This document shows, piece by piece, positions 16,838 through 25,755 of a DNA stretch of 64,000 nt; positions within the stretch are counted from its first letter, which is position 1; each line of letters begins with the position of its first letter. The stretch is from Verrucomicrobiota bacterium (GTDB lineage: Bacteria > Verrucomicrobiota > Verrucomicrobiia > Opitutales > UBA953): NCBI GenBank assembly GCA_014193315.1, contig BJHS01000001.1, forward strand, positions 62,001 through 126,000, read 5' to 3'. Position numbers and translations under genes: made by a program. The notes beneath the pieces are model-generated. The model saw only the letters and a program-made list of their open reading frames with translations, was not told the DNA's origin and did not search any database.

Positions 16838-16861
16838 AGAAGCCCCGAATCTGGGGCTTCT
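16838..16861 (-). terminator. Intrinsic terminator/attenuator hairpin between the lipoprotein gene and oleC
   Basis: AGAAGCCCC and GGGGCTTCT form a 9-bp stem with a 6-base loop; on the minus strand it is followed by a short T/C-rich tail. It lies 23 bp after the lipoprotein stop and only 13 bp before the oleC start codon. There is no room for a separate oleC promoter downstream of it. Confidence 0.7.
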
Positions 16862-16884
16862 GCAAGGCTAGTCGACCGTCCGAC

Positions 16885-17148
16885 TTAGTAGTCGGTGATG
16901 GTGATCGCGCCCCAAAGGAGGGTGTAGCGGTCGCCGCTCGTCGTGCGACGGGTGAAAAGCTCGTTGGTGCTGAGGTGCATCGAAGCCTTGTTCATCGGGG
17001 CGTAGGAGGCCGGCTCCGTCTTGATGATGCCCAGGAAATTGTGGCTCGGTTCGAGGGAGACGCCCTTACCGTGGTTGGGGGTGTCGTAGGTGTTGCAGCC
17101 GACAAGGGCGGAGGCGGCGAGCAAAGAGGCGAGGGCGATCTGCTTCAT
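16885..17148 (-). CDS. Small lipoprotein, function unknown
   Basis: 87 aa. The type II signal peptide MKQIALASLLAASALVGC ends in a lipobox (LVGC, Cys18), predicting a lipidated envelope protein. The mature part (about 70 residues) contains NFLGIIKTEPASYAPMNKA and ends GAITITDY. I do not recognise a family. It lies between prepilin peptidase and oleC with its own terminator. Confidence 0.75.
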   Translation of the reverse strand: MKQIALASLLAASALVGCNTYDTPNHGKGVSLEPSHNFLGIIKTEPASYAPMNKASMHLSTNELFTRRTTSGDRYTLLWGAITITDY

Positions 17149-17202
17149 GGTGGGGAGGTCGTGAGATTTGGCAGGGGGGAGAGGGGTGACAAGCCAGAAA
17201 CC

Positions 17203-18063
17203 TTACCCGTTCACCCATTGGTGCCACGCGGTCACCAATTCCGGACCCCGGAAGAACCAGAGGGCGCCGGCGGCGGCCATACTGGGGACGAAAGGCACGA
17301 CCCCGGCGTAGTCCTCCCCCTTGATGAATTTGGCCGAAATCAACCCGGGAAGGGCGGTAATCACCCCGATGACCGACCCGCCGAAGACGCAGAAAAGGGC
17401 ACCTTGCCAACCGCAGAAAGCACCGACCCCGGCACCTAAGATGATGTCGGCTTCGCCCATGGCCTCGCGGCCGGCCATGGCGGTACCGATGGTGCGGATC
17501 CACCAGACGATGGCCGTCCCGACCGCCACCCCGACCAGGCTGTCGGAAAGCGAAAGGACGCGGTCAAGGACCGGCATCCCGGGATTGCTCACATGCCCAT
17601 GCAGGGAGGGGATGAGTACCGAGAGGAAGATACCTGCGCCGACGAGGGTGAAGTTGGGGCCGTCCGGCACCGTCATGTCGTCGAGGTCGCAGCCGGCCAG
17701 CAGGACGAGCAAGGGGAGGAAGACAAACGCGGCCGCGGCCTTGGGGCCGGGAAGCAAGGTCCACGCCGAGACGAAGAGCAGGGCGGTGATCAGTTCGACC
17801 AATGGGTAGCGGACCGCGATCTCCCGGCCGCAGCAGCGGGCGCGGCCGCGCAGCACCAGCCAGCCGATCACGGGCAGGTTAAGCCAGCGTGGGATGGGTT
17901 GGCCACAGGCGCACCGCGAGGCCGGCGTCACGATCGACTCGCCTTTGGGTAGACGGTGGATGCAGACATTTAGGAAGCTGCCGACGCAGGCACCGAGGAG
18001 GCCGATGAGCACAGCCGCGCTACGCGGGTAGTCGGCGGAGAAGCGCTGCAGTTCGACAAGCAT
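17203..18063 (-). CDS. pilD: Type IV prepilin peptidase / N-methyltransferase
   Basis: 286 aa integral membrane aspartyl protease that cleaves and methylates type IV prepilins. The N-terminal GSFLNVCIHRLPKGESIV motif is clear. The two catalytic Asp sites are present as GCDLDDMTVPD and GEADIILGAGVGAF; the second reads GEAD instead of the usual GxGD. The zinc-binding loop is reduced: CACG and RCCG replace the two CxxC pairs. About eight TM segments are predicted. It would serve the PilT/PilB-type ATPases at the right end. Three bases separate it from aroE. Confidence 0.9.
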   Translation of the reverse strand: MLVELQRFSADYPRSAAVLIGLLGACVGSFLNVCIHRLPKGESIVTPASRCACGQPIPRWLNLPVIGWLVLRGRARCCGREIAVRYPLVELITALLFVSAWTLLPGPKAAAAFVFLPLLVLLAGCDLDDMTVPDGPNFTLVGAGIFLSVLIPSLHGHVSNPGMPVLDRVLSLSDSLVGVAVGTAIVWWIRTIGTAMAGREAMGEADIILGAGVGAFCGWQGALFCVFGGSVIGVITALPGLISAKFIKGEDYAGVVPFVPSMAAAGALWFFRGPELVTAWHQWVNG

Positions 18064-18065
18064 GG

Positions 18066-18956
18066 TCAGGGGGTGATTTCGCCCAGCGCACGGCGCATGG
18101 GTTCGGCGGGAGGGAGGATGCCGGTCCAGAGACGGAAGGCGAGCGCTCCCTGCCAGCGGAGCATCGATCGACCATCGCAGCCCTCGGCTCCGGCGGCGCG
18201 GGCATCGCGCAGGAGGCGCGAGGGGGCGACCGCGTAGGTCGTATCAAAGACGAAGTGTCCGGGGTGTAGCGCGACCGTTCCCAGCGGCGACGGGTCGTCG
18301 GCCTTGAGCCCGAGCGTGGTGCAGTTCACGACGAGCGCCGCGGCCGGTAACGCCGTCAGCGCGTCGAGGCCCGCCCCGTGCGCGAGGGGGTCCGCGAGCG
18401 CGGCCGCCAGTTCGACGGCTTTGGCGGCGTCGCGATTATGGATCGTCAGCCGGGCGCAGCCCGCGTCGAGGCAGGCCGCCGCGACCGCGCGGGCGGCCCC
18501 ACCCGCGCCGAGCAGGACGACCGGGCGGCCTGCGACGGAGGCGCTGGTTTGCTCGCGCAACGCTTCGAGAAACCCTTGTCCGTCGGTGGTATGCCCCGCC
18601 CAGCCCGTCGCGGTCGCGACCAAGGTGTTCACGGATTCGGCCCGCCGAGCCTCCGGCGAGAGCGACTCAACGAGCGCGAGGGACGGGATCTTGTGCGGGA
18701 CGGTGAGGTTCAGGCCGGTGAAGCCAAGCGCATGCAATCGCACCAGGGCCGGCGCTAGTTCGGCGGCGGTGATGTGCAGGCGGTGGTAGCGCCACCCGGC
18801 TAGTTCGGGGTGGGTGGGTAGGAGCGCGGCGAGGGCGGCGCCGTGCATCGCCGGACTGAGCGAGTGGGCGATGGGGTCGCCGAGCACGCCGAGCTGCGGG
18901 CCGGCGAAACTCGCGGTGTCTAAGGACGCCAGCGTCAGGGTCTCAGGCGCGTTCAT
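18066..18956 (-). CDS. aroE: Shikimate dehydrogenase
   Basis: 296 aa NADP-dependent enzyme reducing 3-dehydroshikimate in the chorismate pathway. Substrate-binding motifs are AHSLSPAMHGAAL near residue 32 and LNLTVPHKIPSLAL (catalytic Lys). GHTTDGQGFLEAL carries the catalytic Asp, and GAGGAARAVAAA is the NADP loop. Its start overlaps the end of the SirB1-like gene by 14 bp, and pilD follows directly, so the three are probably one transcript. Confidence 0.94.
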   Translation of the reverse strand: MNAPETLTLASLDTASFAGPQLGVLGDPIAHSLSPAMHGAALAALLPTHPELAGWRYHRLHITAAELAPALVRLHALGFTGLNLTVPHKIPSLALVESLSPEARRAESVNTLVATATGWAGHTTDGQGFLEALREQTSASVAGRPVVLLGAGGAARAVAAACLDAGCARLTIHNRDAAKAVELAAALADPLAHGAGLDALTALPAAALVVNCTTLGLKADDPSPLGTVALHPGHFVFDTTYAVAPSRLLRDARAAGAEGCDGRSMLRWQGALAFRLWTGILPPAEPMRRALGEITP

Positions 18957-19788
18957 CGAGTTGCTCCAAGGCGTGGACGAATCCCAGGAAGAGCCGACTG
19001 CTCCGGTCGTCGCCCTGCGCTTCGTATTGCGAGACGAGGTTGCGGCAGCAACGGGCCAAGGTCTGTTCGACGGAGACCGGGCCGAGGAACGCTTCGTCCG
19101 CCGGCAACTGATTGTCGAGGAGCATGAGTTGGATCTCCGCGCGCGTCCGAAAGGCCCCGCCTTCGTAGCAGTCGATGTAGAGGGGTTCGCGGCCGCGGAA
19201 GACCCCGACCATGAAGCGTCCAGGCAAGCCGACCGGCTGCAAGGGGAGGCCCAGCCGGCGACCGACGAGCAGGAAGATGAGGCAGAGCGAGATGGGAATC
19301 CCGCGGCGGGTATGGATCACGCGCGAGAGCAGGGAGGAGGCCGGGGCGGAGAAACTTTCCTGCGCCCCCCGGTAGCCTTCTTCCCCGAAGACGACCCGGC
19401 AGAGTAGCCGACACTTGGCTCGGACGTCCAGCGGCTCGGCCATGAGCTCGCGGGTGCGGGCGGCCAGCCGATCCAGCTCTTCGGCGTAGGCTTGGGGGGG
19501 CAGGGAGGGGTGGGAGGCCCGTTCGAGCAGGAGGCAGGCTTCCTCGAGGTCGATCTCCCCGGCGCGGAGGTAGGCGAGGAATGACTGGGCCGCCGCATCG
19601 GTGGTGCGGAGGTTCGCGAGAAGCGATTGGGCGTGCGGCGCGAGCTTCGCCTTGGTCGCGACCTTTTCCAGCCACAGGATGCCCGCGGTCCCGGCGGCCT
19701 TGACCTGGGCAGCCACGGCTTGCCGGACGACCGGGGACGGGTCGTCGAGGAGGCGCTCGAGGGCTGCCAGCTGCGCATAAGGCGTCAT
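18943..19788 (-). CDS. SirB1-like transglutaminase-fold protein
   Basis: 281 aa. The N-terminal part (1-60) is helical and HEAT-like (SPVVRQAVAAQVKAAG). The SirB1/transglutaminase-like domain follows (about 80-260). Its core reads RRGIPISLCLIFLLVGRRLGLPLQPVGLPGRFMVGV, where most relatives have LPGHF; here the His is Arg. No enzymatic activity is established for this family. It is first in a probable operon with aroE and pilD. Confidence 0.8.
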   Translation of the reverse strand: MTPYAQLAALERLLDDPSPVVRQAVAAQVKAAGTAGILWLEKVATKAKLAPHAQSLLANLRTTDAAAQSFLAYLRAGEIDLEEACLLLERASHPSLPPQAYAEELDRLAARTRELMAEPLDVRAKCRLLCRVVFGEEGYRGAQESFSAPASSLLSRVIHTRRGIPISLCLIFLLVGRRLGLPLQPVGLPGRFMVGVFRGREPLYIDCYEGGAFRTRAEIQLMLLDNQLPADEAFLGPVSVEQTLARCCRNLVSQYEAQGDDRSSRLFLGFVHALEQLDERA

Positions 19789-20015
19789 GCGTCCGATAGT
19801 TTACGTCCCGGTGCCCCCCGGGCAACACGGGACTGCGACCGCGAGTGGGTCAAGGTGGCGACAACTCGTCCCGCCGGCGACGCGCTGTCGCTCCCGTTGT
19901 CGCTTCAAAGTGGTCAGGAAGGGCGGGGTCCGCGGGGCGTGCACGCCATCCCTGCCCCCAAACGCCCTCGGGGATGCCTCTCGTCCTTTGGAACGGTTAC
20001 TGCAACCTGTCACCT
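19789..20015. other. Divergent intergenic region between the SirB1-like gene and clpB
   Basis: 227 bp. I see no CIRCE element (no TTAGCACTC-type inverted repeat) before clpB and no convincing promoter hexamers. A frame upstream of clpB is open but shows no homology, so I treat it as non-coding. Confidence 0.45.
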
Positions 20016-22613
20016 ATGTCCACTCCCTACGGCAACCTGACTGACAAGACCACCGAGGCGTTGCAGTTAGCGACGACCGAGGCGATCAACCGTCGCCATT
20101 CCTCCCTTGAGCCCGCCCACGTGCTCGTGGCCCTCCTCGCGCAGGATGGCGGCGTCGTGCCTTCGCTCTTCCGTCGCGCCGGCAAGGATGAGCAAGCGAT
20201 CGCCGCGGCCGCCGCGGGCGTCCTCGCCCGACTCCCTAAACTCGCGCAGAGCGCTGGCCAGCCCGGCCTTTCCGCCGACACCCACCAACTGCTCCTCAAG
20301 GCGAAGGAGGAGGCCCAGTCGATGAAGGACGAGTTCGTCTCGGCCGAGCACGTGTTGCTCGCCCTGGCCGAGTCCGCGTCGTTGCGCGCCGCCTTCGAGC
20401 AACAGGCCTTCGGCCGGCGCAACATCCTGGGCGCCCTCCAGGCGGTGCGTGGCGCCCAGCGCGTCACCTCCGCTAACCCCGAGGCCACCTACGAGGCGCT
20501 CGAGAAATACGGCATGGACCTCACCGCACGCGCCCGCACCGGCAAGATGGACCCGGTGATCGGCCGCGACGAGGAGATCCGCCGCGTCATCCGCATCCTT
20601 TCCCGCCGCACCAAGAACAACCCCGTGCTCATCGGCGAGCCCGGCGTCGGCAAGACTGCCGTGGTCGAGGGCCTGGCGCAGCGCATCGTCAATGGCGATG
20701 TGCCTGAAGGCCTGCGGGATAAAACCGTGTTCTCCCTCGACATGGGCTCGCTCCTCGCCGGCGCGAAGTACCGCGGTGAGTTCGAGGAACGTCTGAAGGC
20801 CGTGCTCGCGGAGGTGAAGAACGCCGAGGGCCGGATTTTGCTGTTCATCGACGAGATGCACACGCTGGTCGGCGCCGGTAAGGCCGACGGCGCGATGGAT
20901 GCCGCCAACCTCCTCAAGCCGATGCTCGCCCGCGGCGAGCTGCATTGCATCGGCGCGACCACCCTCAAGGAGTTCCGCGAGCACGTGGAGAAGGATCCCG
21001 CTCTGGAGCGTCGCTTCCAGCAGGTGCTGGTCGAGCCGCCGAGCGTGGCCGACACGGTTTCCATCCTCCGCGGGCTGAAGGAACGCTTCGAGGTGCACCA
21101 TGGCGTGCGCATCGAGGACGCCGCGCTGGTCGAGGCCGCCACGCTCTCGGACCGCTACATCACCGCGCGCTTCCTGCCGGACAAGGCCATCGACCTCATC
21201 GACGAGGCCTGCGCGCAGATCCGCACGGAGATCGACAGCGTGCCGTCCGAGCTCGACGCGCTCAATCGCCGGGTGCTGCAACTCGACGTCGAGGAGTCCG
21301 CCCTGAGGCACGAGAAGGACGATGGTTCCAAGGCGCGCCTCGCCACGCTCCGCAAGGAACTGGCCCAGGCCCGTGAGGAGCAGACGGAGTTCCGCGCCCG
21401 CTGGCAGGCCGACAAACAGGCCGTCACGAAGGTCCGCGAGGTCCGCGAGAAACTTGAGACCGCCAAGGCCGACATGGCCCGCGCCGAACGCGCCAGCAAA
21501 CTCGAGGAGGTCGCCAAACTCCGCTACGGGGTCATCCCCGAACTCGAGAAGGAGGCCGCGCGCCTCGAGTCCGGCGCGAAGTCCGCCACCGGCCTTTTCC
21601 GCGAGACCGTCACCCCCGAGGAAATCGCCGAGGTCGTGGCCCGCTGGACGGGCGTGCCGGTGAGCAAATTGCTCGCGGGCGAACGCGAGAAGATCCTCCA
21701 CCTCGCCGACAGCCTCAAGGCCCGCGTCATCGGGCAGGACGACGCCGTCCGCGCCGTGGCCGAGGCGGTGCAGCGTTCCCGCGCCGGCGTGCAGGACCCG
21801 CGCCGCCCCGTCGGCTCCTTCCTCTTCCTTGGCCCCACCGGCGTCGGCAAGACCGAGCTCGCCAAGGCCCTCGCCATCGAGCTCTTCGATAACGAGAAGG
21901 CGATGATCCGCATCGATATGTCCGAGTACATGGAGAAGCATGCGGTCTCGCGCTTGGTCGGCGCGCCTCCCGGTTACATCGGTCACGAGGACGGCGGTCA
22001 GCTCACCGAGGCGCTCCGTCGCCACCCCTACGCGGTGGTCCTGCTCGATGAGGTCGAGAAGGCGCACCCGGAGGTCTTCAACATCCTGCTCCAGGTCCTG
22101 GATGATGGTCGCCTGACCGATTCGCAGGGCCGGACCGTCGATTGCCGCAACGCGATCTTCATCCTGACCTCCAACATCGGCAGCCGCCACATCGCCGAAC
22201 AGGCGGGCTTCGGCCTGACCGAAGGCGTGCGTGAGGCGGTGATGACGGACCTGCGCGGTCATTTCCGGCCGGAATTCCTCAACCGTATCGACGAGGTTGT
22301 CCTCTTCCGCCCGCTGGGCGAGGCCGAGGTGGCGACCATCGCCGGGCTCCTCCTGCGGGGACTCAATGCCCGCCTCGCCACCAAGCGTATCCGGCTTGAG
22401 CTCACGCCCGAGGCCCTGGCTTGGATTGCCGCCCGCGGCTTCGACATCGTCTATGGCGCCCGCCCGCTCCGCCGCTTCTTGCAACGCGAACTCGAGACAC
22501 CCCTGGCGCGCGACCTCCTCGGCGGCAAGATTCCGGACGGCAGCCTCGTCCGGGTGCGCCGGGCCAAGGAAGCCCTCGCCTTCGAGGTCGTCGCCGGCGG
22601 GTTTTCGGATTGA
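20016..22613 (+). CDS. clpB: ClpB disaggregase
   Basis: 865 aa, family-typical. The Clp N-domain (1-145) precedes the first AAA+ module, with Walker [14 protein letters not shown] near residue 206 and Walker [15 protein letters not shown]. The coiled-coil middle domain spans about 400-525. The second AAA+ module has [13 protein letters not shown] near 605 and [14 protein letters not shown]. The presence of the M-domain and absence of ClpP-binding signatures support ClpB, which works with DnaK on aggregated proteins. The ATG at 20016 fits the conserved N-terminus ([13 protein letters not shown]). Confidence 0.97.
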   Translation: MSTPYGNLTDKTTEALQLATTEAINRRHSSLEPAHVLVALLAQDGGVVPSLFRRAGKDEQAIAAAAAGVLARLPKLAQSAGQPGLSADTHQLLLKAKEEAQSMKDEFVSAEHVLLALAESASLRAAFEQQAFGRRNILGALQAVRGAQRVTSANPEATYEALEKYGMDLTARARTGKMDPVIGRDEEIRRVIRILSRRTKNNPVLIGEPGVGKTAVVEGLAQRIVNGDVPEGLRDKTVFSLDMGSLLAGAKYRGEFEERLKAVLAEVKNAEGRILLFIDEMHTLVGAGKADGAMDAANLLKPMLARGELHCIGATTLKEFREHVEKDPALERRFQQVLVEPPSVADTVSILRGLKERFEVHHGVRIEDAALVEAATLSDRYITARFLPDKAIDLIDEACAQIRTEIDSVPSELDALNRRVLQLDVEESALRHEKDDGSKARLATLRKELAQAREEQTEFRARWQADKQAVTKVREVREKLETAKADMARAERASKLEEVAKLRYGVIPELEKEAARLESGAKSATGLFRETVTPEEIAEVVARWTGVPVSKLLAGEREKILHLADSLKARVIGQDDAVRAVAEAVQRSRAGVQDPRRPVGSFLFLGPTGVGKTELAKALAIELFDNEKAMIRIDMSEYMEKHAVSRLVGAPPGYIGHEDGGQLTEALRRHPYAVVLLDEVEKAHPEVFNILLQVLDDGRLTDSQGRTVDCRNAIFILTSNIGSRHIAEQAGFGLTEGVREAVMTDLRGHFRPEFLNRIDEVVLFRPLGEAEVATIAGLLLRGLNARLATKRIRLELTPEALAWIAARGFDIVYGARPLRRFLQRELETPLARDLLGGKIPDGSLVRVRRAKEALAFEVVAGGFSD

Positions 22614-22645
22614 AGAAGGCCCGCGCCCGCTGAATCCTGTCGGCC

Positions 22646-23590
22646 ATGACCGCTACGCGCATCCGCTGCGGGGTGGCCGGCACGGGTTCGCTCGGCCAGC
22701 ACCACGCCCGCATCTACTCGACCCTGCCGGGCGCCGAACTCGCCGGCATCTTCGAGCCCGACGACAGCCGGGCGGCCGAGGTTTGCGCCAAACATGGTTG
22801 CCGACGCTTCGCCACCCTCGAGGAGATGGCGGCGGCCTGCGACGCCGTCAGCGTCGTCGTCCCGACCAATCACCATGCGGCGGTCGCGCTCCCCTTGCTG
22901 GCCAAGGGCGTCCATCTCCTGATCGAGAAGCCGATCTGCGTCACGCTCGCGGAGGCCTCCCAAATCCTGGAGGCCGCCGCCCAGGCCGACCGGATCGTAC
23001 AGGTCGGGCACATCGAGCACTACAATCCGGTGATGTCTTACCTCGAGAAGGCGGTCGTCGATGCCCGCTACATCACCGCGGAGCGTTTGGCTCCCTTCAC
23101 CCCCCGGGGCACGGAAGTCGGCGTCGTCCTCGACCTGATGATCCACGACATCGGCATCGTCCTGCAGTTGGCGAACTCGCCCGTCGAGCGCATCGACGCC
23201 GTCGGCGTCTCGGTCGTCACGAAGACCGAGGACATCGCCAATGCCCGGATCGCCTTCAAGAACGGCTGCGTCGCCAACCTCAGCGCCAGCCGCGTCTCGC
23301 TGAAGAAGAACCGCGAGATTCGCGTCTTCCAGACGGGCGGCTACCTCTCCATCGACTTCATGGGCCAGAAGGGACACACCGTGCGGGTTGACCCGACCGC
23401 CGAGGGTGGTTTCGCCAAGGAGGAGATCCCGATCGAGAAGGGTGAGCCCCTCGCCATCGAACTCGCCTCGTTCACCGCATGCGTCCGCGACCGCAGCCGC
23501 CCGAAGGTCAGCGGCGAACTCGGTCGTACCGCCCTAGCGGTCGCCATCCAGATCACCGAGCAAATCCGCGCCGGCATGGCGCGCCGATGA
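22646..23590 (+). CDS. Gfo/Idh/MocA-family oxidoreductase linked to lpxB
   Basis: 314 aa NAD(P)-dependent sugar oxidoreductase. The Rossmann motif VAGTGSLGQHHARIY is at the start and the family EKP motif in LLIEKPICVTLAEA. HIEHYNPVM and LDLMIHDIGIVL hold the catalytic-site His region. The stop overlaps the lpxB start (ATGA). In several lineages a Gfo/Idh/MocA enzyme (GnnA) oxidises UDP-GlcNAc for 3-amino lipid A precursors and sits with lpxA. That role is possible here, but no GnnB-type aminotransferase is visible. Confidence 0.85.
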   Translation: MTATRIRCGVAGTGSLGQHHARIYSTLPGAELAGIFEPDDSRAAEVCAKHGCRRFATLEEMAAACDAVSVVVPTNHHAAVALPLLAKGVHLLIEKPICVTLAEASQILEAAAQADRIVQVGHIEHYNPVMSYLEKAVVDARYITAERLAPFTPRGTEVGVVLDLMIHDIGIVLQLANSPVERIDAVGVSVVTKTEDIANARIAFKNGCVANLSASRVSLKKNREIRVFQTGGYLSIDFMGQKGHTVRVDPTAEGGFAKEEIPIEKGEPLAIELASFTACVRDRSRPKVSGELGRTALAVAIQITEQIRAGMARR

Positions 23591-24774
23591 GCGCGTTCCC
23601 GGCCATCCCCGCGGCCTTTGACCGCCCGCGCGCGGGCGAAGTCGATGTGCTTGTCGTGGCCGGCGAGCACTCGGGCGATCAGCATGCGGCCAAGCTCGTG
23701 GCCGACCTCCGCGCCGCGCACCCTCGCCTGCGGATCGCCGCCTTCGGCGGCCCCTGCCTGCGCGAGGCGGGTGCCCAGTTGTTGTTCGACATGACCGGTT
23801 TCTCGGCCGTGGGGATCGTCGAGATCCTCGCCGCCTACCCCTTTTATCGGAAGCTGTTTGAGCGGGTGGTGGCCTGGACTTTGCACTGGAAGCCACGCCT
23901 CGTCATCCTGGTCGATTACCCCGGCTTGAATCTCCGTCTGGCCGACCGGCTTCGCCGCGGCGGCCTCTCCCGGGCCGGCGGTGGCCCGACCGCCGTCATC
24001 CAGTACGTGAGCCCGCAGCTTTGGGCCTGGAAGCCGAAGCGCCGCTTCACCATGGCCCGCGACCTCGATGGCGTCGGCACCATCTTCCCGTTTGAGCCGG
24101 CCGTCTATGCGGACACCAGGCTGGACGCGCGTTTTGTGGGACACCCCTTTGCGGAGCCTACCCATGAATCGCCGCTACGCTACGACCTGGACGGGCCGGT
24201 CTTGCTGCTTCCGGGTAGCCGACCGAAGCCGGTGCGTAAGATCTTCCCCGCGTTGATCGAGGCCTTCGCCCGTTTCCGCCGGACGCATCCCGGTCGCCGG
24301 GCGCTCGTCTTGCATACCGGGGGTGAAGTGCACGCAGAGCTTTATCGTCTCTGTGCGGAGTACGGCGACACGGCCAAAGGTATCGACCTGCGGCCGGTCG
24401 CGGAAGGTGTCGTCGGGGCGAGCGCGGCGCTCGTCAGTTCCGGCACGATGTCCCTCACCGTGGCCTTGGCCGGGATTCCAGGTGCGGTCGTCTACCGCGC
24501 CAACCCGCTGACCTGGGTGGTGGGGCGCCGCTTGATCGCGGGGCGGGTCGACCACCTCGGGATCGCGAACATCCTCCTGCAGCGCGCCGCATGGCCCGAA
24601 TACCTGCAGTCGGCCTGCGAGCCGGGCGCCTTGGCCGACCGGCTCTCCCTTTGTAGCGACGACCCCGCGGAGCGCGTCCGGGCCGCTGCGGACGCCTCTG
24701 AGCTCCATGTCGCCCTGGCCGCCCGCGCGGGTTCCACCCCGGCGGAATGGGCGGCCTCTTTTCTCCGGGCATGA
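23587..24774 (+). CDS. lpxB: Lipid-A-disaccharide synthase
   Basis: 395 aa GT-B glycosyltransferase joining UDP-diacylglucosamine and lipid X in lipid A synthesis. Family marks are VVAGEHSGDQHAAKLV, FDMTGFSAVGIVEIL, VILVDYPGLNLRLA, YVSPQLWAWKPKR, FPFEPAVY and FVGHPFAEP. Late motifs are LLPGSRPKPV and SSGTMSLTVALAGIPGAVVYRANPLT. It is coupled by 4-bp overlaps on both sides (oxidoreductase before, SDR after). Its presence shows that the host makes LPS or lipid A. Confidence 0.95.
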   Translation: MSAFPAIPAAFDRPRAGEVDVLVVAGEHSGDQHAAKLVADLRAAHPRLRIAAFGGPCLREAGAQLLFDMTGFSAVGIVEILAAYPFYRKLFERVVAWTLHWKPRLVILVDYPGLNLRLADRLRRGGLSRAGGGPTAVIQYVSPQLWAWKPKRRFTMARDLDGVGTIFPFEPAVYADTRLDARFVGHPFAEPTHESPLRYDLDGPVLLLPGSRPKPVRKIFPALIEAFARFRRTHPGRRALVLHTGGEVHAELYRLCAEYGDTAKGIDLRPVAEGVVGASAALVSSGTMSLTVALAGIPGAVVYRANPLTWVVGRRLIAGRVDHLGIANILLQRAAWPEYLQSACEPGALADRLSLCSDDPAERVRAAADASELHVALAARAGSTPAEWAASFLRA

Positions 24775-25646
24775 GCACTTCGCTCCAGATTGCCGTGCTC
24801 GGGTGCGGTTACGTCGGCACCGCTTTCGCTCATCAGGCCAAGGCGGCTGGGCATCAGGTGCTGGGCGTCGTTCGCAGCGTCGCCTCCCGTGACCGGCTCC
24901 GGGCGGAAGGCTTGGCGGCCGAGGCGTTCGACCTTTTCGCCGGCGACTGGTCGGCGCTGCCAGCGGCCTTCGATGTCGTGGTGTATGCCGCAAGCACGGG
25001 TGGCGGCGGACCCGAGGCCTACGCGCTCGCCTATGATGTCGGGGTCCGGCGCAGCCTGGCTTGGGCGCAGGCCGTCGGCGCCGACCGGTTCCTCTTCACC
25101 AGTTCGACGGGCGTCTACCGCCAGGATGATGGCACGACCGTCGATGAGGAATCGTCGGTGGGCGGCGAACCGACCGCGGAGGCGATCCTAGCGGGGGAGC
25201 GCGCGGTCCTCGCCTCCGGGCTGCCGTACGCTCGTGTGCTGCGCTTCGGTGGACTGTATGGTCCCGGCCGGCATCACTTGCTCGATCAACTTCGCCGCGG
25301 CGAACAGGTCTTCGGCGGGCGCGTGGATCATTTCATCAATTACCTCCACCGCGATGACGCGGCGGCCGCGGTCCTGTGCGCCGCGACGGTGGGGCGCGCG
25401 GGCCCGCGGGTTTACAATGTCTGCGATGGCCGGCCGCTGACGAAGCAGGCGCTCGTCGAATGGCTGGCCGCTCGCCTGGGGCTGGCCGCCCCGGTGTTCG
25501 ATGCCGCTGCTCCCGCCGGCCCGCGGATGGCCCGGGGTGGGCGAACTCAGCCCAACCGGGTGATCGCGGCCGACCGGATTCGCCGCGAACTGGGCTGGGG
25601 CCCGGTCTATGGGGATATTCGTGCGGGTTTGACGGCCTTGCTGTGA
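24771..25646 (+). CDS. NAD-dependent epimerase/SDR (YeeZ-like)
   Basis: 291 aa. The N-terminal Rossmann motif VLGCGYVGTAFA, FLFTSSTGVYRQDDG (SDR Ser/Tyr region), RFGGLYGPGRH and VYNVCDGRPLTKQ are typical of atypical extended SDRs such as YeeZ. The classical Tyr-x3-Lys is not obvious. The start is coupled to the lpxB stop by ATGA, so it probably acts in the same envelope or nucleotide-sugar operon. The substrate is unknown. Confidence 0.8.
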   Translation: MSTSLQIAVLGCGYVGTAFAHQAKAAGHQVLGVVRSVASRDRLRAEGLAAEAFDLFAGDWSALPAAFDVVVYAASTGGGGPEAYALAYDVGVRRSLAWAQAVGADRFLFTSSTGVYRQDDGTTVDEESSVGGEPTAEAILAGERAVLASGLPYARVLRFGGLYGPGRHHLLDQLRRGEQVFGGRVDHFINYLHRDDAAAAVLCAATVGRAGPRVYNVCDGRPLTKQALVEWLAARLGLAAPVFDAAAPAGPRMARGGRTQPNRVIAADRIRRELGWGPVYGDIRAGLTALL

Positions 25647-25671
25647 GTACCCGGCCTTCCGCAGGTGTCGT

Positions 25672-25700
25672 CCCTGTGGCAGGGTGTTCACCCTGTCGCC
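25672..25700. repeat. Bulged hairpin upstream of the porin gene
   Basis: GTGGC-AGGGTG-TT-CACCCT-(3-base bulge)-GCCAC can form 11 bp. The core GGCAGGG(T)GTTCACCCTG is shared with the hairpin at 385-402. There is no T-run. It may be a weak terminator of the SDR operon or part of the porin promoter region. CTGTC(G/A)C occurs at 25693 and 25707, but not at Pho-box spacing. Confidence 0.45.
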
Positions 25701-25755
25701 ACGGTTCTGTCACAATTGAATGAGATAGTCCCTTCGCACACCGCACCCAACACCT

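Noticed and set aside
19789-20015. CIRCE element or heat-shock promoter before clpB
   Set aside because: No TTAGCACTC-N9-GAGTGCTAA-like repeat and no convincing sigma32 hexamers.
20067-22484. 805-codon open frame antisense to clpB
   Set aside because: The clpB frame has complete AAA+ motifs; the antisense product is compositionally biased with no motifs.
25693-25713. Pho box before the OprO/P-like porin
   Set aside because: CTGTCGC and CTGTCAC are 14 bp apart, not the 11-bp spacing of Pho boxes, and the AT-rich spacer is missing.
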